The notes beneath the pieces are model-generated. The model worked only from the letters and a program-made list of their open reading frames with translations. It ran no database searches and was not told the origin of the DNA. From Comamonadaceae bacterium G21597-S1 (GTDB taxonomy: Bacteria > Pseudomonadota > Gammaproteobacteria > Burkholderiales > Burkholderiaceae_C), in NCBI GenBank assembly GCA_027214345.1, contig JAPWHR010000015.1, positions 83,955-147,954 of the forward strand: 64,000 nt of DNA. The letters run 5' to 3'. Shown in pieces: positions 26,532 to 33,519 of this stretch (the stretch's first letter is position 1; each line of letters opens with the position of its first letter). The position numbers and the translations under genes were made by a program.

Positions 26532-28388
26532 TTAACGGTACATCGCCTCGATCTGCGATTCATACTTCTTCTCCACCAGCTTGCGTTTGAGCTTCATGGT
26601 GGGGGTGAGTTCCTCGTCCTCGGCGCTGAGCTGGGTGTCGAGCAGGAAGAATTTCTTGATCTGTTCGACGCGCGCGAACTTCTTGTTGACACGGTCGATC
26701 TCGGCCTGGATCAGCGCCTGCACCTCCTGCGAGCGGGTCAGGCTGGCGTAGTTGGAGAACGGCACGTCGTGGTCCTGCGCGTATTTCTCGACGTTCTCCT
26801 GGTCGATCATGATGATGACCACCAGGTAGGGCCGCTTGTCGCCGATCACCACCGCGTCGGTGATGTAGGGCGAGAACTTCAGGTCGTTCTCCAGCTCGCT
26901 GGGCGTGACGTTCTTGCCGCCGGCCGTGATGATGATGTCCTTCATCCGGTCGGTGATCGTGAAGTAGCCGTCCTCGTCGACCTTGCCCACGTCGCCGGTG
27001 TGCATCCAGCCATCGGGATCGATCGTCTCGACGGTCTTGTCAGGCAGGTTCAGGTAGCCGGCGAACACGTTCTTGCCGCGCACCAGGATCTCGCCGGTGG
27101 CCGGGTCGATCTTCATCTCGTTGAAGGCCGCCGCCGGCCCGATGGTGCCGGGCTTGATGCGATCTGCCGGCACGCCGCTGGAGCCGCCGCAGGTCTCGGT
27201 CATGCCCCAGACCTCGAGCATCGGCACGCCCAGCGCCAGATACCACTTGATCAGCTCGGGCGAGATCGGCGCCGCGCCGGTGAAGAGCACGCGCGAGCGG
27301 TGGATGCCGATCATCTTGCGCACGTTGTCCAGCGCAAGCCAGCCGGCCACCCGGTACTGGATCTTGAGCCAGGCGCCCACGGGCTGCTGCGCCAGCACCT
27401 TGTCGGCAATCTGCGTGCCCACACCGATGCCCCAGGCATAAACCGCCTGCTGCAGCCGGCTCGCTTCCTTCAGGCCGATCAGCACGCCGGAATAGAACTT
27501 CTCCCACACCCGCGGCACGGCGACGAACACCGTGGGCGCGATCTCGCGCACGTTCTCGGGAATGGTCTCGGGGTTCTCGACGAAGTTGAGCTTGGCACCG
27601 GTATACAGGCAGTGGTACTCGCCGCCCATGCGCTCGGCGATATGGCACAGCGGCAGGAAACACATGCGTTCGTCGGTCTCGTCCTGCTGCACCAGCGAGC
27701 TGTAGCCGCGCATGGTGTAGACCAGGCCGCTGTGCAGGTGCATCGCGCCCTTGGATTTGCCGGTCGTGCCTGAGGTATAGACCAGAATGGCCAGGTCGTC
27801 GGGTTTGACGGCCTTGGAGCGCAGCATCAACTCGTCCGGATGGCTGGTGTTGTACTGGCGGCCGAGCTCGCGCAGCGCGTCCAGGCTGATCACGCCCGGG
27901 TCGTCGAGCTTGCGCAGGCCCTCCATGTCGAACACGACGATCTTGCGCAGCAGCGGCAGTTGATCGCGCACCTCCAGCGCCTTGTCGAGCTGCTCGTCGT
28001 CCTCGACGAACAACACCGTGGTGCGCGAGTCCTCGCACAGGTATTGCACCTGGCTCGGCGCATCGGTCGGATAGATGCCGTTAGACACGCCGCCGGCGCA
28101 CAGGATGGCCAGGTCGGCCAGCACCCATTCGATCACGGTGTTGGACAGGATGGCGGCGGTCTCGCGCGGCTGCAGGCCCAGCGCCATCAGGCCGCCGGCG
28201 ATCTCGCGCACGGCCGTGGCGGTCTCGCTCCAGCTCCAGCTGCGCCAGATGCCCAGGTGCTTCTGGCGCATCCACACGGTGTCACCGCGCTTGTGCACCG
28301 CATTCCAGAACACCTGCGGAATCGTCTCGCCCTGCAGCACGATCTCGGTGCTCGGCTGGATATGGCTCAGGTCCCAAAGTTGATTCAT
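26532..28388 (-). CDS. AMP-dependent acyl-CoA synthetase (long-chain fatty acid or aromatic acid-CoA ligase)
   Basis: A 618-residue ANL-superfamily adenylate-forming enzyme. It contains the P-loop-like YTSGTTGKSKGAM, VFVAVPRVWEKFYSGV, the adenine-binding WGMTETCG, and the hinge GWMHTGDVGKVDEDGYFTITDR with the catalytic lysine region KDIIITAGGKNV. It should activate a carboxylic acid to its CoA ester with ATP. Its length and the long C-terminal extension after the hinge fit long-chain acyl-CoA synthetases. It lies inside the liv operon, so the imported acid is probably its substrate. Its ATG sits directly after the last repeat-B unit. Confidence 0.93.
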   Translation of the reverse strand: MNQLWDLSHIQPSTEIVLQGETIPQVFWNAVHKRGDTVWMRQKHLGIWRSWSWSETATAVREIAGGLMALGLQPRETAAILSNTVIEWVLADLAILCAGGVSNGIYPTDAPSQVQYLCEDSRTTVLFVEDDEQLDKALEVRDQLPLLRKIVVFDMEGLRKLDDPGVISLDALRELGRQYNTSHPDELMLRSKAVKPDDLAILVYTSGTTGKSKGAMHLHSGLVYTMRGYSSLVQQDETDERMCFLPLCHIAERMGGEYHCLYTGAKLNFVENPETIPENVREIAPTVFVAVPRVWEKFYSGVLIGLKEASRLQQAVYAWGIGVGTQIADKVLAQQPVGAWLKIQYRVAGWLALDNVRKMIGIHRSRVLFTGAAPISPELIKWYLALGVPMLEVWGMTETCGGSSGVPADRIKPGTIGPAAAFNEMKIDPATGEILVRGKNVFAGYLNLPDKTVETIDPDGWMHTGDVGKVDEDGYFTITDRMKDIIITAGGKNVTPSELENDLKFSPYITDAVVIGDKRPYLVVIIMIDQENVEKYAQDHDVPFSNYASLTRSQEVQALIQAEIDRVNKKFARVEQIKKFFLLDTQLSAEDEELTPTMKLKRKLVEKKYESQIEAMYR

Positions 28389-28390
28389 AG

Positions 28391-28634
28391 GGCCCCCACG
28401 CTCGGCACTACGTGTCCTTCGCTGCCCCCCGAGGGGGCCTTCGCGCCTTGGGGCGGCCCGGCGGCGTGAATATGGCCCCCACGTTCGCCCACTGCGTGTG
28501 GCTCTCTGCCCCCCGAGGGGGCCTTCGCGCCTTGGGGCGGCCCGGCGGCGTGAATATGGCCCCCACGTTCGCCCACTGCGTGTGGCTCTCTGCCCCCCGA
28601 GGGGGCCTTCGCGCCTTGGGGCGGCCCGGCGGCG
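28391..28634 (-). repeat. Intergenic repeat family B, three tandem units of about 84 bp
   Basis: Three head-to-tail units start at 28391, 28474 and 28558 (period 83-84). Each holds the hairpin-forming run CCCCCC-GAG-GGGG and the tail CGCCTTGGGGCGGCCCGGCGGCG. They fill nearly the whole gap between livF and the ligase gene. Read on the - strand the unit ends GTGGGGG four bases before the ligase ATG, where a ribosome-binding site would normally be. The frame AAGPPQGAKAPSGG repeats but I do not regard it as a gene. Related copies lie at 29462-29604. Confidence 0.88.
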
Positions 28635-28659
28635 CTCACTCGTTCCTTTGTCACGGCCA

Positions 28660-29457
28660 TCATCTCCAGTTCTTCTTCTTCTTCCAGCGCCGCTCGTCGC
28701 GCTGGCCTTCTTCCTTCATGCCGAGGTAGAACTCCTTGATGTCCTCCTTCTCGCGCAGCCGGGCACAGGTGTCTTCCATCACGATGCGGCCGTTCTCCAG
28801 CACGTAGCCGTAGTCCGAGGCATTGAGCGCCATGTTGGCGTTCTGCTCCACCAGCAGGATGGTGGTGCCGCGTTCGCGGTTGATGCGCACGACGATCTCG
28901 AAGATCTCCTTGGTCAGCTTGGGAGAGAGACCCAGGCTGGGTTCGTCGAGCAGCATCAGGTCGGGGCTGGCCATCAGGGCGCGCGAGATCGACAGCATCT
29001 GCTGCTGCCCGCCCGAGAGCAGTCCGGCGTCCTGGCCGGCGCGTTCCTTCAGGATCGGGAAATAACCGTAGACCGCTTCCATGTCCCGGGCCACGCCATC
29101 GGAATCGTCGCGGGTGTAGGCGCCCATCAGCAGGTTGTCGCGCACGCTCAGCAGCGGGAATACCTCGCGGCCCTCGGGCACGTGCGACAGGCCTTGCTGC
29201 ACGATGAAGGCCGGATCCTTGGCCGTGATGTCTTCGCCCTTGAACTCGATCGAGCCCTTGCGCGGGTCGATGATGCCCGAGATGGTCTTGAGAATCGTCG
29301 TCTTGCCCGCGCCGTTGGAGCCCAGCACGGTGCCGATCTCGCCGCGGCGCACCTGCAGGCTGACGCCGCGGATGGCGCGGATCGGCCCGTAGGCGCTCTC
29401 GACGTTCGACAGCTTGAGCACCGGCTGGTCGCTCACGGGCACGGGTGTGGTGCTCAT
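28660..29457 (-). CDS. livF: Branched-chain-type ABC transporter ATP-binding protein LivF
   Basis: The 265-residue second ATPase of a LivFGHM-type importer. Motifs are Walker A GSNGAGKTT, Q-loop HVPEGREVFP, signature LSGGQQQ, Walker B LMLLDEPSLGLSP and the switch histidine replaced by Gln in LLVEQN, which is typical of LivF. A Lys/Arg-rich tail (RRWKKKKNWR) ends the protein and is longer than usual. Repeat elements occupy both the gap to livG upstream and the gap to the ligase downstream. Confidence 0.93.
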   Translation of the reverse strand: MSTTPVPVSDQPVLKLSNVESAYGPIRAIRGVSLQVRRGEIGTVLGSNGAGKTTILKTISGIIDPRKGSIEFKGEDITAKDPAFIVQQGLSHVPEGREVFPLLSVRDNLLMGAYTRDDSDGVARDMEAVYGYFPILKERAGQDAGLLSGGQQQMLSISRALMASPDLMLLDEPSLGLSPKLTKEIFEIVVRINRERGTTILLVEQNANMALNASDYGYVLENGRIVMEDTCARLREKEDIKEFYLGMKEEGQRDERRWKKKKNWR

Positions 29458-29461
29458 GATG

Positions 29462-29604
29462 ATGCCCCCACGTTCGTCACGGCGTGTACGTCACCGCCCC
29501 CCGAGGGGGCCTTCACGCCTTGGGACGGCCCGGCGGCGAGAACTTGGCAGCCCTTCGTGCCGCGCACGAAGGGGTCATTCGTCTTGGGAACGGCCCGGCG
29601 GCTC
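29462..29604 (-). repeat. Intergenic repeat family B, one full and one degenerate unit
   Basis: One full unit (29462-29541) resembles those at 28391-28634, and a degenerate unit (29542-29604) keeps the GGCCCGGCGG end. Together they fill the entire 145-base gap between livG and livF. On the - strand the livG stop TGA lies inside the first bases of the repeat (ATGAGCCGCCGGG), and the repeat ends GTGGGGG seven bases before the livF ATG. No separate ribosome-binding site is visible. Confidence 0.85.
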
Positions 29605-30400
29605 ATGGCTTCCTCCGCAGCGACGACACGTCGTCGATGGAGCCGAGGTAGGCCTCGATGACGCCGGGGTCGTTCTGCACTTCGCGCGGCGTGCCGGTGG
29701 CCAGCACGGCGCCCTGGTTCATCGCGACGACGCGGTCGGAGACCTTGGATACCAGCGACATGTCGTGTTCGACCATCAGCACCGTGATGCCCAGTTCGTT
29801 CTTGATGTCGGAGATCCAGAACGCCATGTCGTCGGTCTCCTCGACGTTCAGGCCCGACGACGGTTCGTCGAGCAGCAGCAGCTTCGGCTCGGTGCACAAG
29901 GCGCGTCCGAGTTCGACCACCTTGCGCACGCCATACGGCAGGCCGGCGACCATGGAGTCGCGGTGGTGCTGCAGGTCGAGGAAGTCGATCACGCGCTCGG
30001 CTTTCTCGCGCGCAGCGATCTCGGCCCGCAGCGTCTTCTTCGTGAAGAACAGCTCGCTCCAGAAACCGGTCTGGCGGTGGGTATGGCCACCAATGAGCAG
30101 GTTGTGCAGCACGGAGGCATGTTCGAACAACTCGATGTTCTGGAACGTGCGCGCAATACCCAGCGCGGCGATGTCGTGTGGCGGATGCGTGGTCAGGCGT
30201 TCGCCCTGGTACAGGATCTCGCCTTCGGTAGGGGTGTAGATGCGGCTGATCAGGTTGAACACCGTCGTCTTTCCGGCGCCATTGGGCCCGATCAACGTGA
30301 AGATCTCGCCCGATTGCACGTCGAAGCTGACGTTGTCGACGGCCAGCACCCCGCCGAAACGCACGGTGAGGTTCTTGGCGGAAAGCAGCGGCTCGGTCAT
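29603..30400 (-). CDS. livG: Branched-chain-type ABC transporter ATP-binding protein LivG
   Basis: The 265-residue first ATPase of the importer. It has Walker A GPNGAGKTT, signature LPYGVRKVVE (the LivG version of LSGGQ), Walker B KLLLLDEPSSGLN and LMVEHDMSLV. It opens LLSAKNLTVRFGGVLAVDNVSFDV, normal for LivG. It pairs with LivF as the cytoplasmic motor for the LivH/LivM permease. A family-A repeat separates it from livM and family-B repeats separate it from livF. Confidence 0.93.
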   Translation of the reverse strand: MTEPLLSAKNLTVRFGGVLAVDNVSFDVQSGEIFTLIGPNGAGKTTVFNLISRIYTPTEGEILYQGERLTTHPPHDIAALGIARTFQNIELFEHASVLHNLLIGGHTHRQTGFWSELFFTKKTLRAEIAAREKAERVIDFLDLQHHRDSMVAGLPYGVRKVVELGRALCTEPKLLLLDEPSSGLNVEETDDMAFWISDIKNELGITVLMVEHDMSLVSKVSDRVVAMNQGAVLATGTPREVQNDPGVIEAYLGSIDDVSSLRRKP

Positions 30401-30420
30401 CTCAGTCTTTCACGAAGCAT

Positions 30421-30580
30421 CGTGCCGCCCGCAGGGTATGAAAGGTCAAGTGGCCGCGGCGCAGGCCAGTCCAGGCCCCCATGGAACTGGCTTTGCCAGG
30501 CCGTTGGGGGCGCCCCCCAGTGGGGGGTTCGGCCGGTTTACACGCAGTGAAACCGGACAGACAGGGGGCGTCTTTCATCG
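30421..30580 (-). repeat. Intergenic repeat family A, copy 2
   Basis: On the - strand this copy starts ATGAAAGACGCCCCC at 30578, so the livM stop TGA is part of it, and it runs to about 30421, filling most of the livM-livG gap. It matches copies at 13825-14156 and 40721-40860, including the CCCCCCACTGGGGGG hairpin, the CCTGGCAAAGCCAG hairpin and the terminal TTGACCTTTCAT. It lacks the internal duplication of copy 1. Confidence 0.88.
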
Positions 30581-31651
30581 CAGGCGGTCCGACTTCTGGA
30601 AGGATTTCTGGCGTTTGAACATGCCCTTGCGATAGAACGGGAAGGTCTGCAGGTAGGTGCGGATCTTGAGCCAGCGCCCGTAGATGCCCATGGGCTCGAA
30701 CAACACGAAGGCGATCAGCACCAGGCCGTAGACCAGGCCTTGCAGGCCCGGCGCCTGGCCGATGAAGGCGGGCAGGTGGTCCTTGCTCTGCGCGATGATC
30801 TGCGGCATGGAGATCAGGAAGATCGCCCCCAGAAAGGCGCCATGCACCGAGCCCAGGCCGCCGATCACGACCATCAGCAGCAGGTCGATGGACTGCAGGA
30901 TGTTGAACTGCTCGGGCGAGATGAAACGCAGCTTGTGCGCATACAGGGCGCCAGCCACGCCAGCCAGCGCCGCCGAGATCGCGAACGACAGGGTCTTGTA
31001 GCGCGCCAGGTTGATGCCCATGCTCTGCGCCGAGATCTCGGAGTCGCGGATCGCGACGAACGCGCGGCCGGTCGACGAGCGCAGCAGGTTCAGGATGCCC
31101 AGTGTGGCCGCGACCGTGATCACCAGGCACAGCAGGTAGAACTCGGTGCTCGAGCCCAGCTGCCAGCCGAACATCTCCGGCGACTTGACGCTCATGCCCG
31201 AGTTGCCGTGCGTGACCGACTCCCAGCGCGCGAACACCTCCTCGACGATGAAGCCGAAGGCCATCGTCGCGATGCCCAGGTAGATGCCCTTGAGCCGCAG
31301 TGCCGGCAGCGCAACGACGACACCCACCGAAGCCGCGATGCCGGCGGCCAGCGCCAGCGCAAACGGGAACGGCACGCCCATGGTGGTGAACACCGCCTGC
31401 GTATAGGCGCCCACGCCCAGGAAGGCGGCGTGCCCGATCGAGAACTGGCCGGTGAACCCGGCCAGCAGCATCAGGCCCAGGCCGGCGATGGCGTAGATCA
31501 GGATGAAGGTCAGCTGGGCCAGCCAGTATTCGTCGATGACCCAGGGTGCCGCCAGCAGGGCCAGCAACATGGCGCCGTACCAGAACCGGTGGCCGCCATG
31601 CTTGGCCAGCCGGATATCCTGCGCGTAGTCGGTCTTGAAGATGAATCGCAT
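30575..31651 (-). CDS. livM: Branched-chain-type ABC transporter permease LivM
   Basis: A 358-residue integral membrane permease with eight or more hydrophobic segments. Landmarks are LMLLAGFTGQFSIGHAAFLGVGAY near residues 60-85, STGRAFVAIRDSEISAQSMGINLARYK (the cytoplasmic coupling loop) and the late GGLGSVHGAFLGAI. It forms the translocation channel with LivH, whose gene ends 6 bases upstream. The stop codon lies within the start of repeat copy A2. Confidence 0.93.
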   Translation of the reverse strand: MRFIFKTDYAQDIRLAKHGGHRFWYGAMLLALLAAPWVIDEYWLAQLTFILIYAIAGLGLMLLAGFTGQFSIGHAAFLGVGAYTQAVFTTMGVPFPFALALAAGIAASVGVVVALPALRLKGIYLGIATMAFGFIVEEVFARWESVTHGNSGMSVKSPEMFGWQLGSSTEFYLLCLVITVAATLGILNLLRSSTGRAFVAIRDSEISAQSMGINLARYKTLSFAISAALAGVAGALYAHKLRFISPEQFNILQSIDLLLMVVIGGLGSVHGAFLGAIFLISMPQIIAQSKDHLPAFIGQAPGLQGLVYGLVLIAFVLFEPMGIYGRWLKIRTYLQTFPFYRKGMFKRQKSFQKSDRLR

Positions 31652-31657
31652 GGGGGA

Positions 31658-32533
31658 TCAGACCTTCTTGCGCAGTTTTTCGCCGAACAGCCCGTTCGGC
31701 CTGACCATCAGCATGATCAGCACGACGACATACGGTGCGACGTCCTTGACGCCGGCCGGCGCGTAGAAACCCGCCAGGGACTCGACGATGCCGATCACCA
31801 GACCGCCGACGATGGCCCCGGGCAGACTGCCGAAGCCGCCGACCACGGCGGCCGGAAACGCCTTCAGGCCGATGAAGCCCATGTTGGCATGCACGAAGGT
31901 GATCGGTGCCAGCAGCAGGCCGGCAATGGCCGCCACGCCGGCCGCCAGGCCCCAGACCAGGCCATTGATGCGTTTGACCGGGATGCCCATGTAGTAGGCG
32001 GCCAGCTGGTTCTGCGACGAGGCCTGCATCGCGATTCCCACCTTGCTGTACTTGAACAAGGCGTACAGCAGCGCGCACAACACGGCGGTGGCCGCGATCA
32101 CGACCATCTGCTCGATGTTGATCACCAGTGAGCCCAGGCGCCAGATCTGGTCCTTGTAGGGAACCGGCAATACGTGGGTCTCGGTGCCGATGACCGGGAT
32201 CATCGTGATCAGCCCGCGCGCCACGTAACCGATGCCGATGGTCAGCATCACGATGGAGAACGCAGGCTGTCCCAGGATGGGCCGGATCACGACCCGCTCG
32301 ATCAGGAAGCCGAACAAGCCCATGCCGGCGATCGCGCACAGCACCGACAGCCAGAACGGAAACTCGAGCAGCGTCATGCAGGCCAGGCCCCCGAACGCGC
32401 CCAGCATCATCAGGTCACCCTGGGCGAAGCTGACGGTTTCCGTGCCCTTGTAGATGAGCACGAAACCCAGGGCAATCAGTCCATAAATGCATCCCTGGGC
32501 GACGCCACTGATCACCAGTTGCAGAAGTAGCAC
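31658..32533 (-). CDS. livH: Branched-chain-type ABC transporter permease LivH
   Basis: A 291-residue membrane permease and first gene of the - strand liv operon. It shows the family blocks LVISGVAQGCIYGLIALGFVLIYKGT, VSFAQGDLMMLGAF and the coupling loop around YSKVGIAMQASSQNQLAAYYMGI, followed by GGFGSLPGAIVGG. It starts with GTG at 32533 preceded by GAGGGGA on the coding strand. The promoter must lie in the 108-base divergent gap to the enoyl-CoA hydratase gene, which contains a 14-bp perfect palindrome. Confidence 0.93.
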   Translation of the reverse strand: MLLLQLVISGVAQGCIYGLIALGFVLIYKGTETVSFAQGDLMMLGAFGGLACMTLLEFPFWLSVLCAIAGMGLFGFLIERVVIRPILGQPAFSIVMLTIGIGYVARGLITMIPVIGTETHVLPVPYKDQIWRLGSLVINIEQMVVIAATAVLCALLYALFKYSKVGIAMQASSQNQLAAYYMGIPVKRINGLVWGLAAGVAAIAGLLLAPITFVHANMGFIGLKAFPAAVVGGFGSLPGAIVGGLVIGIVESLAGFYAPAGVKDVAPYVVVLIMLMVRPNGLFGEKLRKKV

Positions 32534-32618
32534 ACAGTCCCCTCGAATTGTTCGTATGTGGCGAGTGCCATTTATAGCGGCTTTGGTTCGCTTCGCCGTG
32601 AGGGTTCTCCCCGATAGG

Positions 32619-32632
32619 CCGGGTATACCCGG
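32619..32632. promoter_or_regulatory. Perfect 14-bp palindrome in the livH / hydratase divergent gap
   Basis: CCGGGTATACCCGG reads the same on both strands. It lies 10 bases before the hydratase ATG and 86 bases upstream of livH, in a 108-base divergent promoter region. It is a plausible operator for a dimeric regulator, which I cannot identify. Confidence 0.4.
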
Positions 32633-32641
32633 GTCGGTCTA

Positions 32642-33460
32642 ATGGGCCGCATGGACGACGCCGTGCACAGTTCCCGAACCGATGCGATCACCGTCGTGCG
32701 CCTGCGCCGGCCGCAGGTGCGCAACGCCGTCGACGCGCCGACCGCGCGGGCGCTGTACCAGGCCTTCCTGGACTTCGACGCCGATCCCGAGGCACGGGTC
32801 GCGGTGTTCCATGGCGACCACGGGCACTTCTGTGCCGGCTGGGACCTGCAGGCCGGCGCCCGGGTCCATGCCCAGGCACCGGATGCGGCGCGGGCGATGG
32901 CGGCGCAGTTCGACTTCGATCCGGATGGCGGCGACCCCGTTCAGGGCCCGATGGGGCCGTCGCGCCTGCTGTTGTCCAAGCCGGTCATCGCTGCCGTCAG
33001 CGGCGCGGCGGTTGCCGGCGGCATGGAGCTGGCCTTGTGGTGCGACCTGCGGGTGATGGAGCAGGACGCGTATTTCGGTGTCTATTGCCGCCGCTTCGGC
33101 GTGCCGCTGATCGACGGCGGCACCGTGCGGCTGCCGCGGCTGATCGGCATGGGCCACGCGATGGACCTGATCCTGACCGGGCGCAAGGTCGAGGCCGACG
33201 AGGCCTTGCGCATGGGGCTGTGCAACCGGGTCGTGCCGACCGGCCATGCGCTGGAGGCGGCAATGGAGCTGGCGCGCCAGCTGGCCGCATTCCCGCAGGC
33301 CACGATGCGGGCCGACCGCGCCAGCGCCCATGCGCAATGGGATCTGCCGCTGCACCTGGCGCTGCACCAGGAATGGGAGCGCGGCAAGGCCTGCCTGGGC
33401 GACGCGCTCGAGGGCGCTGCCCGGTTCGCGGCGGGCGACGGGCGGCACGGGCGGTTCTGA
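32642..33460 (+). CDS. Enoyl-CoA hydratase/isomerase family protein
   Basis: A 272-residue crotonase-fold protein, divergent from livH. The first oxyanion loop is HFCAGWDLQAGA and the second is SGAAVAGGMELALWCDLRV, retaining the first catalytic glutamate (GGMEL). The second acidic position is replaced in RRFGVPLIDGGTVRLPRL. Two ATGs (32642, 32651) are possible starts and no strong ribosome-binding site is present. The C-terminus is Arg/Gly-rich. It may act on the CoA ester made by the liv-operon ligase, which is inference from position. Confidence 0.88.
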   Translation: MGRMDDAVHSSRTDAITVVRLRRPQVRNAVDAPTARALYQAFLDFDADPEARVAVFHGDHGHFCAGWDLQAGARVHAQAPDAARAMAAQFDFDPDGGDPVQGPMGPSRLLLSKPVIAAVSGAAVAGGMELALWCDLRVMEQDAYFGVYCRRFGVPLIDGGTVRLPRLIGMGHAMDLILTGRKVEADEALRMGLCNRVVPTGHALEAAMELARQLAAFPQATMRADRASAHAQWDLPLHLALHQEWERGKACLGDALEGAARFAAGDGRHGRF

Positions 33461-33519
33461 TCGCGCGACATGCCGCTGCCGTGCGATGACCGGCCCGCCG
33501 GCCGACCGGCGCCGTTGCT

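Noticed and set aside
28391-28634. Possible CRISPR array
   Set aside because: Units are contiguous, 83-84 bp and nearly identical along their whole length, with no unique spacers and no cas genes.
28385-28663. 92-codon frame with three AAGPPQGAKAPSGG repeats
   Set aside because: It is the translation of the tandem DNA repeat B between livF and the ligase gene, not a protein gene.
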